Shown here piece after piece: positions 45,901-57,677 of a DNA stretch of 64,000 bases. Position 1 is the first letter of the stretch. Every line of letters begins with the position of its first letter. The stretch is taken from NCBI RefSeq assembly GCF_026151205.1, contig NC_087083.1, positions 8,739,460 to 8,803,459 on the forward strand, in the 5' to 3' direction. The notes under the pieces were generated by a model, which made no database searches, was not told where the DNA came from, and was given only the letters and a program-made list of their open reading frames with translations. The stretch comes from Bolinopsis microptera. Lineage: Eukaryota; Ctenophora; Tentaculata; Lobata; Bolinopsidae. Made by a program: the position numbers and the translations under genes.

Positions 45901-48533
45901 ACTAAACCTTCTCCAACGTCGTTGAACTTCCAAATTCGTATGTTCAGGATCAGCAAAGTCCTTCAAAGGATCTATATTGATATGAGAAATCTTGACGCTC
46001 ACATCAACCTTGTGGAACTCCAAAACTGGTAAAAGTGGTATTGGAGACCGTCCTGTATCTGAAGAAAAGGTATTGGTTAAGAGAACATGGTTCAATAAAC
46101 ATTACAAGTTACTGAGCCAAGATGACCGTTCTAAATTTAATAAAACAATATTGCAGGAAGATAGTGAGATGTCGATGGTAAGATATCGTAGGGAAACTGG
46201 GATGCATCTATCGATTCAGAAATTATACACTATACGGTGTACATCATGTGTTCTTTTTATACCGAGGACACTTCGGCAAACTTTCATCTTGTTCTTAAGT
46301 TATAATATCGTTAACCAAAATGTTTTAAGATACGTTTTGTTTTGTTGCCCGGACGGTGCCGGTAGTTCTAATGACCAATTTACAAAAAGTTATATACATA
46401 ATACATATATTATTTAAAGAACTGCATCCCGACGTAAGTGTTCGAAACGTTAAGTGGATAAATACGTAGACTCAAACATGTTTTACCTAAACAAGGGCCG
46501 TTGATATAGCTGGCATCGTCGTCAAATGACAGTATCGGAAAGTCCCCCACTCGGAGTGAGTATTCTCCGTTTTTCATCAAAGTTATCCCTCTGCATAATT
46601 CACCTGATGAAGATAAAACATTGCTGATTAACAAATAATAAATTAAACTATCAATTATTGGATTAGGTCTATCCATTTATAAACGGAGCAATTGCTAACA
46701 AATTATTTCGATCGATATTGGAGTAAATTATAAAATTACCCTCAATGAACTCGGTGAGACATTTATTCTTTACACTTTCAATATTGTCATTTCCAGCTGC
46801 ATCCTCTTTGGGATAAGAATAGTTCTCTCTACGGTAGAGATTTTCTTTTGACTCCTCTAGTTTGGTGCCGCTGTGCTTACACCATCCTCTTGCTGAGGAA
46901 TCAAGGATATCAGGATATGTAAATCACATGGTCTGTTATATGTGAGAAATTCGAAAAAGTTAAACTTCTATGTGGTAGAATCACAGTGCAAAACTAAAAT
47001 GAAATATTGCAAAGACTTGCTCCTTCATAAGTTCTTCACCCTGTAGATTTTCATTTATAAATGTATAAATATACATTCAGGATACTTACACGAGGATACT
47101 ATATACTATATATTACTTACACGATTCCCCGTGAACGATGTTGAGATTCTCGTACAGTGAAGATGTCTTCATTTGTAGTTTATTGTACAGGTCTAAGTAG
47201 ATGTGACTTCTAGTGCAACGTTTCAGGGTGTCTGAGGATTAGTTAGTGTGTTAACTACTATGTTGTAGTGTATTTTATATAACTTCCTAATCTCCCCAGG
47301 AATCTCCCCAGGAATCTCCCCAGGAATCTCCCCAGGAATCTCTCCAGGAATCTCCCCAGGAATCTCCCCAGGAATCTCCCCAGGAATCTCCCCAGGAATC
47401 TCCCCAGGAATCTCCCCAGGAATCTCCCCAGGAATCTCCCCAGGAATCTCCCCAGGAATCTCCCCAGGAATCTCCCCAGGAATATCCTCAGGAATCTCCT
47501 CAGGAATCTCCCCAATTGTCGGGAATCATGCTTTCATGAAAATACATTTTTCTGTCAATTTTCTAATTTCGTACTCACAGCATATTAATTTTGTAAACTT
47601 ACATGTTATGTTAAATTTTAGCCCAGTCACGAGTGTTAAGGAACACTTGTCTCCTTTCTTTTCTATCGTTTCCTTATGAGCAAGGAGATCAACTCCGTAA
47701 ACAGACATTATCTTTTGTGGCTGTTCTGTTGCTTCCAAAGAATCCAAGTAAAATGATAAAGATATACCTGTTATTAACAGTTATTAAACAGTGTTAAACA
47801 TGTGTTGAATACTGTCAAACAATGTAAAATAGTTTTAAATAGTGTTAAATAAGTACACAACCGATTCGTAGTTGCAATATTTTTGTGGTTGAATTGTGGT
47901 GGCAATATTTTCTATTATGAACGAATAAAGTATATTTGAGCAAAAAAGGTACAGTAAGTTGCTCGTTTCAGTATGATAGTCAAATATCTATTTGAAGACG
48001 TAATCAGCGTCTACAGCAAGTAGAACAACATACCTGTCGAATCGTCATCTGAAATGAAAGGCACCGTTAGTTCAGAAAAGTTTTAAAACCCAACAAGCAA
48101 TAAAAACCACTGTTCACTTCAGATGAAAAAGAAATGTATCGTAATCAGAAATAGCTAAACAAATTTACTCAATAAAACGTCATAAAACAAATTTCACTAC
48201 CACATTAATTAACGAACCTGTTGATTTAAAGCTAATCTGTGACCCCTCCCCCTCCAGTAATGACAAATCTAAGCTCCCGAACATATGCCTGGAAGGAGGA
48301 GGCTTAGGAGGAGTGGTTCCACTCCAACTCCGCTTCATGCTATCAAGGTCACCCGACCAGGAGCGGCCGATGTTGCTACTGTACTTGGAAGATATCAGAT
48401 TACTGTAACGAGATGGCCGTGCTTTCTCTAGTGTGTTGGAGCGAATTCTGCTGTCGCTGGTACCCAAGAGTGGCGCTGCAGAGTTGACGAAGGACACAGC
48501 CACCATCATTGTTATCAGACCCATGGATGTCAT
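33989..48533 (-). CDS. Adhesion G protein-coupled receptor (family B2), complete gene
   Basis: The 32 main exons (5' to 3') are 48533-48218, 48048-48034, 47731-47603, 47231-47121, 46892-46740, 46603-46487, 46058-45908, 45775-45603, 45223-45044, 44927-44843, 44668-44499, 44301-44200, 43997-43958, 43730-43622, 43486-43342, 43148-43031, 42823-42692, 42536-42332, 42126-42028, 41599-41010, 40808-40607, 40370-40186, 40080-39924, 39749-39438, 39209-39100, 38899-38749, 38513-38393, 38265-38076, 37632-37419, 37041-36895, 35123-35028 and 34417-33989. All phases agree; the sum is 1,817 codons plus stop. The protein has a signal peptide (M-T-S-M-G-L-I-T-M-M), a basic Ser-rich linker, a cysteine-bearing N-terminal region I do not recognise, CCP-like modules, GAIN/GPS, seven helices and a long Ser/His-rich tail. 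The start ATG has a CACC context. Such receptors self-cleave at the GPS and signal through G proteins when the tethered agonist is exposed (family knowledge). Ligand unknown. Confidence 0.9.
35903..35994 (-). CDS. Alternative tail exon of the receptor with in-frame stop
   Basis: The 92-base exon has a good acceptor (TTTTCCAG) and a weak donor (GAAG|GTAACA). Read in phase 0 from the TM7 exon it gives 29 residues, beginning I-D-V-I-I-G-D-D-F-K-V-K-L-Y-E and ending K-A-K-P-stop. Skipping it joins 36895 to 35123 in frame and yields the long tail. It therefore looks like a switch between a tail of about 30 residues and one of about 175, or a poison exon triggering decay. Its length is not a multiple of three. 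Confidence 0.5.
36466..36535. repeat. Short tandem repeat in a receptor intron
   Basis: AGCTAAGATAAGGACACAAT is repeated three times with small spacers. Confidence 0.8.
36895..39209 (-). other. Receptor seven-transmembrane region
   Basis: Six exons. TM1 is in 39209-39100 (I-M-L-T-I-S-V-A-C-L-S), TM2 and most of TM3 in 38899-38749, and the end of TM3 with W-M-M-A-E-G-V-T-M-Y in 38513-38393. TM4 and TM5, with an ECL2 cysteine (N-V-C-F-L-D), are in 38265-38076. TM6 and the start of TM7 (W-V-F-N-I-V-L-G-M-Q) are in 37632-37419, and the rest of TM7 is in 37041-36895. W-M-x-x-E-G and F-N-x-x-x-G-x-Q-G are hallmarks of family B receptors. TM3 also has the N-terminal cysteine (G-C-Y-I-S) expected to pair with ECL2. 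Confidence 0.9.
39438..40370 (-). other. Receptor GAIN domain with GPS motif
   Basis: Three exons (40370-40186, 40080-39924, 39749-39438) encode a helical subdomain A-like stretch (L-A-A-D-L-D-S-F-L and V-I-D-K-V-A-I-N-L) followed by beta-rich sequence. They end in the GPS: cysteines flanking Q-W-L-T-E-G, then T-I-C-Q-S-T-H-L-T-S-F-A-V-L. The H-L-T-S tetrad has the His and Leu-Thr needed for autoproteolysis, with cleavage expected between Leu and Thr. The residues after it (T-S-F-A-V-L) would form the tethered agonist. The receptor is therefore predicted to be cleavage-competent. Confidence 0.88.
40607..43148 (-). other. Receptor cysteine-rich, CCP-like section
   Basis: Exons 16-21 encode repeated Cys-x(n)-Cys patterns with G-x-W motifs typical of degenerate CCP modules: C-G-P-L-F...V-P-C followed by A-G-T-W...C; G-N-G-K-W...C; V-S-V-P-C-Q-Y-G-G-E-V; and C-N-S-D-G-E-W-G. 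The large exon 41599-41010 fuses at least two modules. N-x-S/T sites are frequent, consistent with a glycosylated ectodomain. The assignment to CCP is approximate because spacing departs from the standard pattern. Confidence 0.5.
44200..48218 (-). other. Receptor N-terminal ectodomain, unrecognised domains
   Basis: Exons 2-12 of the receptor encode roughly 450 residues with scattered cysteines, acidic patches and sequences such as C-K-H-S-G-T-K, E-L-C-R-G-I-T-L, V-N-F-A-A-N-F-V-W and C-C-G-L-D-N-D. Nearly all early exons are phase 1 on both sides, the symmetry expected of shuffled extracellular modules. I cannot match them to a named fold. Exon 2 is a 15-base microexon (D-D-S-T region). Confidence 0.6.
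47281..47515. repeat. 12 bp minisatellite in a receptor intron
   Basis: About 19 copies of AATCTCCCCAGG, nearly perfect except near both ends. It lies between receptor exons 3 and 4. The Gly-Arg-Phe-Leu frame it creates is an artefact of the repeat. Length is likely polymorphic. Confidence 0.9.
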
Positions 48534-51500
48534 GGTGACCTGGTCATGGAAATAATAATATTGAGTTGAATAAAACTTTCAATTTTATGTCATTCATCAC
48601 AGAGTATTGGAGAATCATATCAAAACCAATCAGCAATTTAATATGTTTTGAGGGAGATGCATTATCAATTCAGTAATATGATTAGATACAACAATGATTT
48701 ATCAAACATGAAGATATGTAATATGATATGGAGTAATTCTTAATAATTCTTATAAATGCGCCCATAAAAATCATTGAAGGAGTTAAGTAATTCATATCTA
48801 CAAACTATTAAAATGGCTGGCTGATGATAAATGTGGTATACCGATAGATATATAATAAACATTACAAGAGAATGGAGAACAAATTTTTAACAGAAGCAAG
48901 CGATGTGCTTTGAAAATAAAACAATTGTTAGATACACTTATTTGTGCACGTTTACATGAAGTAAATGCGATTACAGCAGAAGATTACCAGGCTGACTGCA
49001 AGCCGGAAATATCAAAATACTTCAACAAATATTTATTGGGCTAATTGGGAGCCCATCTCCTCAGAGACACTGTTGTTCAATAATTTATAACATAAATGGA
49101 TATTAAATCTTTAGGATTCAGCTTAACATGAGATAGGGACATCCATTACAGGGAAAAAAGAAGCATAATTTCGCCAAATGAGCTTCTGAACTACTAATTG
49201 AAAGAAGCAAGGGGAGTAGATAAGGAGGAAGTCCCAGAAAGAAGCTTTATGATGAGAATTTTGAAGAGGTTGAATTGAAAAAGTCTCACGATGAATAGTA
49301 TGATGTGTGTGCCTGCAAATTGAGAACAACAGGGAATATTTCCCGCAGAAGCTGTACAACAACACATCCTGACGCATGAGTGGAAGGAAAAAAGCCTTGT
49401 TGGTTGGATGTCTCGCCATGCAACATGTATGAGCTCTCTCTTAGAGGAGATTAGATATACTGTCTGTAACTACAAGTGGAATGGTTCAGTCACTCCAATT
49501 AATAGATGAGACTAGCTTTAGAGACTAGAGCTTATCTATTAATAGATCTTCTCCGGCCGTGGTGCTATATTTCTACGATGCAAAGTGGTTAGGACAAGAT
49601 GTGTTCCAGTTGATAACAATATTATCAACATCATCTCCATTATATTCTTTCATAGATCTTAAGTTTGCTCATACAATGGCCTAACTCCAAAGTTTTCTAA
49701 TATTACTAGAAAGCAACATTTATCGGTAGTATTGTCCGCTTGAAAAGAATGAATGAACCCAGCGAAAATATGAGTCAAACGAAGATTATCCAAGAACGAT
49801 TAACAAGCAAGGAACTATAAAGCAAGAAAATTACAAAATATCCAATATATTATTTAAAAACAACAACACGGAATCACCAATACTTCATTGAGCACGAAAT
49901 ACCGAAGACAACCTGGTTAAAGTTTAAAACTGAACTCATTGGCATGTGCACAACTACAAATAATTCAAGCTGAACGGTTGTTAGGTTCCCCGAAGCACCG
50001 CTGTATATTTTAGAATCACAATAGATGAAGCGGTAAGATTAATTAATTGACATCTGAAGGTTAATTACTTTAGTACGTGTAAAAATACAAAACGTAAACT
50101 TCATTAATCATACTGAAGTGAGGTGCCTTGTCATCACATCTCCATTCTTCAAACTAATAGCGTTTCAACCTTCCTGACTTCCTAGCGTATGCAGTTTTAA
50201 CTATCAGTTAAATTCAAGGAGCAGACTGGGAATTACTGGTGTACAACTACAAACTATAACAGAGACCTCATACGCCAGTTATTGGTTGATTATATTTAGT
50301 TTAACTTGTAGCACAATCAATATGAATAATGTCTAAAAATCCACCTTTTTAAATATTAATAATGCCACTGTTAAATTAGCACACACAAGATACGTGCTAA
50401 CTTACAACGCTCCAATACTGTGTTCAGGTATAGTACCACCATCTGACCATCTTACGCGAATAGTTCAACACAAAAGCAATTTAATTAGGGTGTTAATATT
50501 ATACATCTGATCGGAACACATTCTAAAGTGAGATTATAGTTGAAGTTATGGACAATAAACATGAGTATAATAGAACCATCTGAGAACTAATTTTCCACGT
50601 GTAATGCCGTGCAGAAACGTGTTGTAGAGGCAGATGGGCACAATTCTAGCTAAACTATGTTTTCTCCAGGCGCCATGAGAACAAACTTTTAAAAAAACTT
50701 TCTGGCATTAGGAAGGCACTCAGGAACTTTATGGAGGTGCCGTAATGGTCACCTGATGGTAGGCGAATGAAGGTTTGAAAGTGCTCAGACCATCGCAAAT
50801 CAAGATATTTTAATTTTTTGGAATAAATTGAAAATCTCTTAACTAATTTAAGAGACGAATAAATAAGAATAAAACTAATTTTTAAGGTTGCAAGAAGACA
50901 ATATGTGACACGACAAAAACTTTGCTTCAAAAGGACTAAAAACTTAAAAAACAAATACGGCAAAGCAGAAGATAAGGGTTGAAGGAGATTTAAGGAAATC
51001 TATAGCGTTATAAAACCTCTCATCTAACCGGAAACGACACAAACGATTACCGTACAACTGTATAAGTCAACGACGTTTACTTATTTTAACGCGCTCACTC
51101 CATAGCGAGATTTTCGTCACTCTGATCACCATAATATTCAAATCGTGCCTCATGACGTCACTATCGTGCCTCATGCTCGAACGCGTTTACGTTGGATACC
51201 GTCAATACTGTTAAGGTGTGCTAACGGGTGGCTGTGCTAACTACGCATTTGGATGCGACCTATGACTATGAGCATAATGATAAGGCACTCGTATACATCA
51301 ACCCTTATTTGGTTACCAAACGACTTATAATTATAATCGTCAGATTTATAATACTTGATGGTGTGGTTATCTAATAATACGCCCCTCAAATCTCAATCAA
51401 TACTTAACGACGACCCAACCAGTTGGAATGATAAACATCCATAAACAGAATGATAAAAATAAAATATTTTTAAAAACATCCTCAGTCCAGTTAATTATCA

Positions 51501-51820
51501 ACTGGAGGCCATCTCCAAATAGCAAATATAATCGGGTGATCCAAACGATGAACAATAAAACCCTAAAATTAGACAGCACATAATGATATGAAACCACAAA
51601 ACCCTGAAATTAGACAGCACCTAACCCACACACACTATGTTATAATGTACCGACAATACTGTGACAACCGCGCGTATGCAGGTTCGCGGAAATACCAGAA
51701 CTTCTTCTGAAGTGTGTGATAAACAGCGTGATAAAGTGTCTCTCCTGCACTAAATACCACCACATCATAGCAGCGGTAAGGCTTTAACAAATGCTGCTGC
51801 TCGGCAATCCCCAGCCCATA
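48534..51820. other. Upstream region of the receptor gene, no gene recognised
   Basis: About 3.3 kb of AT-rich sequence that should contain the receptor promoter and 5' UTR. I see no TATA box at a useful distance from the start codon and no convincing exon. The longer frames here (about 49123-49419 and 50655-50963, minus) lack features. Confidence 0.4.
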
Positions 51821-51825
51821 TTATG

Positions 51826-51900
51826 AAGGAGCACTAGTCAGTATTATACTGAAGGAGGACCAGTCAGTATTATACTGAAGGAGGACCAGTCAGTATTATT
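51826..51900. repeat. About 26 bp unit, three copies
   Basis: GTCAGTATTATACTGAAGG with a GAGGACCA spacer repeats three times. Confidence 0.8.
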
Positions 51901-52325
51901 ACACCACGGGCTCCACAACAATACACCTCTTTATGGGTTAAACTGTAGAAAATCCCGTACAAGTGGTCCCATGACAAGGAGACAATGCAGTGGCCGTATC
52001 ACGTGATCTAGATTTACAATAGAGCGTGTCTATTTGACTACCCGCTTCATTGTTTGGTTCCATGCTCAGGCGATATGTCAAACAACAAAAATTTATCGCT
52101 CAATAGTAAATAAGTTCAATAGATTTATTGTTAAAATAATAGCGGTGATATCCATCGTTAATTAAATGTGTGAAAAGACCAATAAAAGACCAACAAAAGA
52201 TTAATTCTATTCAGCTTATTGGTCGATTTTAACTTAATTCTAGTAAAATAAGACAAGCAAATATATAATATCACCAAGGATCAGTAAAAGAAAGATAATA
52301 AGATCAACCACTGTATAGCACCACT

Positions 52326-52770
52326 GTGCGACTGTGAGAACTAGTGCGACTGTGAAAACTAGTGCGACTGTGAGAACTAGTGGGACTGTGAGAACTAGTG
52401 CGACTGTGAGAACTAGTGCGACTGTGAGAACTAGTGCGACTGTGAGAACTAGTGCGACTGTGAGAACTAGTGCGACTGTGAGAACTAGTGCGACTGTGAG
52501 AACTAGTGCGACTGTGAGAACTAGTGCGATTGTGAAAACTAGTGCGACTGTGAGAACTGAGAACTAGTGCGACTGTGATAACTAGTGCGACTGTGAGAAC
52601 TAGTGCGACTGTGAGAACTAGTGCGACTGTGAGAACTAGTGCGACTGTGAGAACTAGTGCGACTGTGAGAACTAGTGCAACTTTGAGAACTAGTGTGACT
52701 GTGATAACTAGTGCGACTGTGAGAACTAGTGCGACTGTGTGAACTTGTGCGACTGTGAGAACTAGTGCAT
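52326..52770. repeat. 18 bp minisatellite
   Basis: About 25 copies of GTGCGACTGTGAGAACTA with occasional substitutions and one slipped copy near 52555. The Ala-Thr-Val-Arg-Thr-Ser and Ser-His-Ser-Arg-Thr-Ser frames on the two strands are repeat artefacts. Confidence 0.9.
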
Positions 52771-52799
52771 TGCACTTTAAGAGAGTAAAATAAATGGTT

Positions 52800-54029
52800 T
52801 AGCTTTGCTTTGCTATCTGAAAACATTGCAAAGCAAAATGGGAACTAAAATCGCGTACATAATATAATACCATGACTATGGTATAATTTTAATACTTTCA
52901 ACACTACTATATAACAAATAATATGACTATTATGATGTAATGAAAGTGCTTTTACCAGGTGCAGCCAATCCACACCCTTGCTCCATAATAAAATGATCTA
53001 AAGGACTTGTTTTTAATTCTAAATGAAAAGCTCGAGTAAGTAGTAACACAATCCCAAAATGAGGCTGTTATAATTTATATCGAGTCATCGTGTTCAGCCA
53101 CGGATGCATGGAAAGGAATTGTCTTGTGACACAGAAGATGAGAGCTACCCACATTTCAATAGAAAATGGAGGCTTAGAAGGAATCCATACCCACAGAAGA
53201 GAAAATTGTATTATTCCGCACAATTTAATTCCCCTAATTTAATCAATTAGACCTTACGGCTCATAATGAATCACGAGTCTCTCATCCTGACATCTGCTCC
53301 CCTCACCACTGGAGGCATCGAGCGTGACAAATGCGGCCCTGGGTGCGATGATAGGTATTTAACGAATTATTATCTCGGGTAACTAAGTTGTTACGTGACA
53401 TTTTTGGCACATAAGTACGACAAGAAGCTAACGTTATGTTTCTTATAACGTGATTTTTCAGGCAGTCCGTTCTACCTGGATCAGTTTATACCTATTTAAC
53501 ACTTCAGCGCATGTATGGCGGGAATTTAAGAAGTAAGATTTAGAAATCTGTTTAATAAGACCTTTTTTACTAGTTCTACAGTAATTGAAGTAGTAACAGC
53601 TGTAATCTGTGAAATGCATATTGCATGCTTTGCGAAGGCCTGTAAGTGTAATTAAAAAAATTATGAATTTCGCTGGACCTAAGTATATAAAACTAAAAGG
53701 ATAGCATGAAGGTGCTCTGTCTGGGGTGTGGTATTTGGCATCCCTCCAGAAAGAGGATGCCAGGGAAACCTATGAGGAGATGATGGAGGTAAAGTGGAGG
53801 GGAATTACTAAATTGCTTATTTGCACTTGCAGGTGGGCGTAACTACAGCGGCTGTTCTATAACTTTTACCAATTGTAGGTAGTCTACGGTAATTTGTTGT
53901 TCGTGACATTTTGATTAGCATCAAGGCATCAAAGCTTCAAACAATACAATATCTGTTATGAAACATGTGTGCAAAACAAAAATCCAACTGCTAAATGGTC
54001 GTAGAAAATATTTTTGAAATTCAATGAAA
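52800..54029. other. Unassigned stretch with weak exon candidates
   Basis: Two short GC-richer pieces could be exons: an ATG-led frame at about 53270-53336 (M-N-H-E-S-L-I-L...C-G-P-G-C-D-D) ending at a GTATTT donor, and a 39-base piece at 53750-53788 between CCCTCCAG and GTAAAG (K-E-D-A-R-E-T-Y-E-E-M-M-E). Neither can be linked to a gene. Confidence 0.2.
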
Positions 54030-54060
54030 ATCGGCAAATATTTTGAAAATATTTGCCGAT
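54030..54060. other. Perfect 15 bp inverted repeat
   Basis: ATCGGCAAATATTTT, one base, then AAAATATTTGCCGAT. No associated gene. Confidence 0.7.
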
Positions 54061-54426
54061 CTTTTTTCTTTGATCGATCAATTGTGCGTTTTATCATTCC
54101 ATCTTATTCGTACCACGATAACTTCAACATAGTTCAAACAAATAAGGAATAATAAAGAGCTACACAATAGAGAAGCGGCGGGGTATAAAATATAAGGTCA
54201 AAAACAAATTTCGCAGTTGACCATACAGTGGTTAGACCACACACAACAAATGAGTTGAGAGCAAGTCGCAGTTAGTTTAAATAAGTTTAGTGCAGGGCAC
54301 ATGTAGCATGCAGCAGAGCATCCATTTTACTTTAAGGAACGTTTACCCTCCTGTATGTTAAATTATAAGGTTTCGGTTAAAGTGTAAGTGTCTGGGTTAG
54401 ATTTAGTGTTACAGTCAGTAGCGTGG

Positions 54427-54469
54427 GTCAACAGTAAAGTTATACGACTCGTATATCTTTACTGTTGAC
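54427..54469. other. Extended hairpin
   Basis: GTCAACAGTAAAG pairs with CTTTACTGTTGAC (13 bp). After one T-T mismatch, TATACG pairs with CGTATA around a 3-base loop. Nineteen of twenty positions pair. Confidence 0.7.
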
Positions 54470-54499
54470 GAGCGTGATAAAGCACACTAGTACTTCGAG

Positions 54500-55874
54500 A
54501 TTCTTCTAGAAAACTAGAAAAGTAGAAAAGTCCCCGACAGTTAATGAGTTAAAATCAGGTCGGGTAGATATATTTTCGAACGCTGATTCCAAATCACCCT
54601 ACATGACCGTTTGATAACGTGACAAATAAGGAAAAATATCCAATTTCCCGTTAGTTAGGGTTAGCATTGCCTAATAGACCAGTGTAGAATGATTTATCAT
54701 CATCCAGAGTTTTGGTCGACTGAAATAGTAGGTTTCAATGAATATAAAGCTAAGTCTTGAAGTAAAATTTTGCGGATCAGAATTAAAAATTTGGTAAGAA
54801 TTAATGGGTTTAACGGTTGGAGCTGAATATATGACGGCAAGTTAAACAGTTGATGTTCGAAATCAAAACTTCAACACTTATCCACTTTTAATAAAAAGAA
54901 GTCATTAAATGGTCACTATAGTGGAATTCAGAAAATGCAGAGTCACTTTATATTGTCAAATTTATGATATTAATATCAATTAAAGTAACATATGTACTGA
55001 CATGTAACAAATAAAAGGGCACACATAATAGGGCAACATATGTTAGTGCATAACCAATAAAAAGAACTGCCAAATAATAAAGATGGCGTACTATCACAGT
55101 CTAGTCGGAGGAAGTGTATGTGTATTAGGATATTATTATTTATATCTGAGATAATGATAGGGTTAGCACAAATAGATTATCAAGATTTGTGGTCTAACTG
55201 GAGCCTTGTAGGGTTTACAGGTATGTAATTAGCGAATACATATCAAGTATAGGTCTAACCTTGATATGTATAGGCCTTTATATTACAATGTAAATGATTT
55301 CAGATGAGTAGAGTTAAAATCAGATTCGAAATCCAAAGAAAAATCTAAATCCAGTGAATGTCTTTTTGAAAGTTTGTGCCACGAAATTGGCAGCTTTGAG
55401 CTCATTTAAAGTTGATTCCGCAAAAATGATCAAAGAAAACGAATGATTTTACAATAATTGAGTTCATTTTGGCACCAGTGATCGCTTCCAAACATCACCA
55501 ACATTCGATAATGGGTAATGACAATAATACATTAAATAAAAGAGCTGTTTGTGAATGGATAAAAGGCGCTATTACGATTGAGCACACAAATATGGGATAA
55601 AAACGACGTACGTGACTCAGACTGCAACATATTTCAAAGTCACGCACATTTCGTACCTTTTAGATAGAAAAAGAAATTAACCGGATAGGAACCCTGTCAA
55701 CAAATAGTGATCTAGAAAGCATCAAATTTTTCAAATAATATGTTATTATACATTTATATAATATCATATTATTTGAAGTTATGTGCGTCAAAGTTTTTTA
55801 GCTTACAAGAGTACATCAAGAACTGTTGTTGAAGCACACTTTCGTGTTTATTAGTTATAACCCTGTCAACAGCT
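54500..55874. other. Unassigned AT-rich stretch
   Basis: No supported gene, RNA or repeat. Confidence 0.4.
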
Positions 55875-56092
55875 ATGGGCATGGCAGATCAAGTTTATGA
55901 AACCCAAGAATCAACATTTCCCACAATCAGACATAGAATGAAATTCCAATTAAATCTTTATAACATTGGTAGAATATTGTTAAACTGCCAATATAAAGCT
56001 GTAAGACTGGCCTCCAGCTCGCTATTTCTGAGATTCAGGCAAATTGAGAATGTTCAAAGGGTGCAGGATGTTCAGCTCGACAAAATACCGGT
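55875..56092 (+). CDS. Unassigned ATG-initiated frame, possible first exon
   Basis: It begins with ATGGGCATGGCAGATC and stays open for about 72 codons to CCG|GTAAAA, a possible donor. The product is basic with a moderately hydrophobic middle (L-Y-N-I-G-R-I-L-L-N-C). There is no signal peptide, domain or neighbouring exon. It directly precedes a dispersed repeat. Chance is the main alternative. Confidence 0.2.
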
Positions 56093-56112
56093 AAAAATTA
56101 CTTCGTATTAAT

Positions 56113-56215
56113 GCTTTTCATGCAAACAAGTGAAAACGAATCTTTTATGTCATGTATCCTGGGTTTGGACAGGATATGCCTGCTTAAAATACTTCCATCG
56201 CGTTACATTACATAA
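56113..56215. repeat. Dispersed repeat, copy 1
   Basis: Shares TGCTTTTCATGCAA, TTTATGTCATGT, GGGTTTGGAC and CATCGCGTTACATTACATAA in order and orientation with 62974-63082. Likely the same mobile-element family; identity not known. Confidence 0.7.
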
Positions 56216-57669
56216 TTCTCAATAAATGTAATAGATTTGTAGTGTTGTAATTAGTTTTTATGCCATAAAATGAGTCCTCCAGATCCAGTCTTAACCTTCA
56301 ACTCAATAAAATCTTTAAGAAACAGAATATCTAAAAACATCCTTAACATTCTATTCGGAGTTTTGTTAGTACTAATTTTTAGTACTAATTGTTAGTACTA
56401 ATTGTGCACAAGAATTAAAATATTTGTGTTGAACACTTTCAGGTTTCTAAAGAACACAGACCTGCGCCAGGGTCGTAACGAAAATAATAAATTGTATCTT
56501 AAATTGATTTTTCAGAAACTCCCGACGAACAACTTGAAATAAACAACTAATGAAGCATAATATTGGGGTGGCTTCATAAAACACGTACGGAGTACGGACA
56601 CCGGGAAACCAACACCAATATACTGATCTATAATATAGTATTGGCGTAATCATGTTAGACTTACTATATGGAGGGCACCAGATGGTGTGGACCTCACAAA
56701 GCAAGTGAAGCTCATATGAAATGCAGCAGTTGCTGATCAGTTTGTCCTCATGAAGTTACAATATTTGTTTATTAAGATATCCCCATTCCCCAGTCATAAG
56801 ATCTAATATACTGGCTCATCTATGCTAAATCTGGCGGTTACTAAACTTGTATAACCCCCTATAGGTCATTAAACAGGTCACTAAACGAGTCACTAAACGA
56901 CTTGTAGCGGTTGCTGCTCTTTAACAAAGATCAACATGACCCGGCTCTGAAACCTATCCTGCTCCGAATTAGCAGGGTTCATTATGATGGGTTATGATGG
57001 TGACGACCCAATTAGTGCTGCTTTGTTATTGACAAAAGGAAACATCTGTCCTTGTGTAAATGCGGGACCAAATAATTATAATATTACAGATCAGCATCTG
57101 TTATGTCGGCTCAATTTATAAAGGAGTAAAGGGATCACTTGTCAGGGTGCAGCTTGTTAGCACAAGTACTTTCAGCAAATTTACTAGAATTATCAAAATA
57201 TTCAACGATATTGCATCATATCAATTATATAATATATATATATATATATATTATATATTTAATATGTATATTCGTTGAGAGTACTTGGCTTGCACCTCAT
57301 ACTTTCAATTCTAATTCATATGTACTGTAATCAATAGACTTATTTTCTCGGGAAACCAGTCCCTCCGCAAACATTCCTTTAACAGTACCGGTGCCCTTCC
57401 TTAAAATACTTGTGCCGTACCCCTTGAAAGAATATGCCACCACTTATTAGTGGATTACTTTACCTGGGGACCCTAGGCTATAATGTTCATAAACATATGG
57501 GATGTAAGGGATTACTTAACAAGTAAACGTTTTATGGACGTGCTTACTCCTTACTAAGTTATCATGACGATATGATTATTAAACAGAACGTCTAGTGCAC
57601 ATCAGAATTAAAACGTAGTAAAAATAATGTTCAAGTACTGCTACTGATAGAACATCAAATTAAATTGTT
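56216..57669. other. Unassigned stretch with simple repeats
   Basis: A triplet of TTAGTACTAATT units is near 56365-56402 and an alternating TA run is near 57224-57260. No gene was seen. Confidence 0.4.
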
Positions 57670-57677
57670 TTTGCTAC

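Noticed and set aside
47258-47515. Gly-Arg-Phe-Leu repeat protein
   Set aside because: Pure translation of a 12 bp intronic minisatellite lying between two good receptor exons.
52334-52826. Ala-Thr-Val-Arg-Thr-Ser and Ser-His-Ser-Arg-Thr-Ser proteins
   Set aside because: Both strands of one 18 bp minisatellite; no start context or flanking exons.
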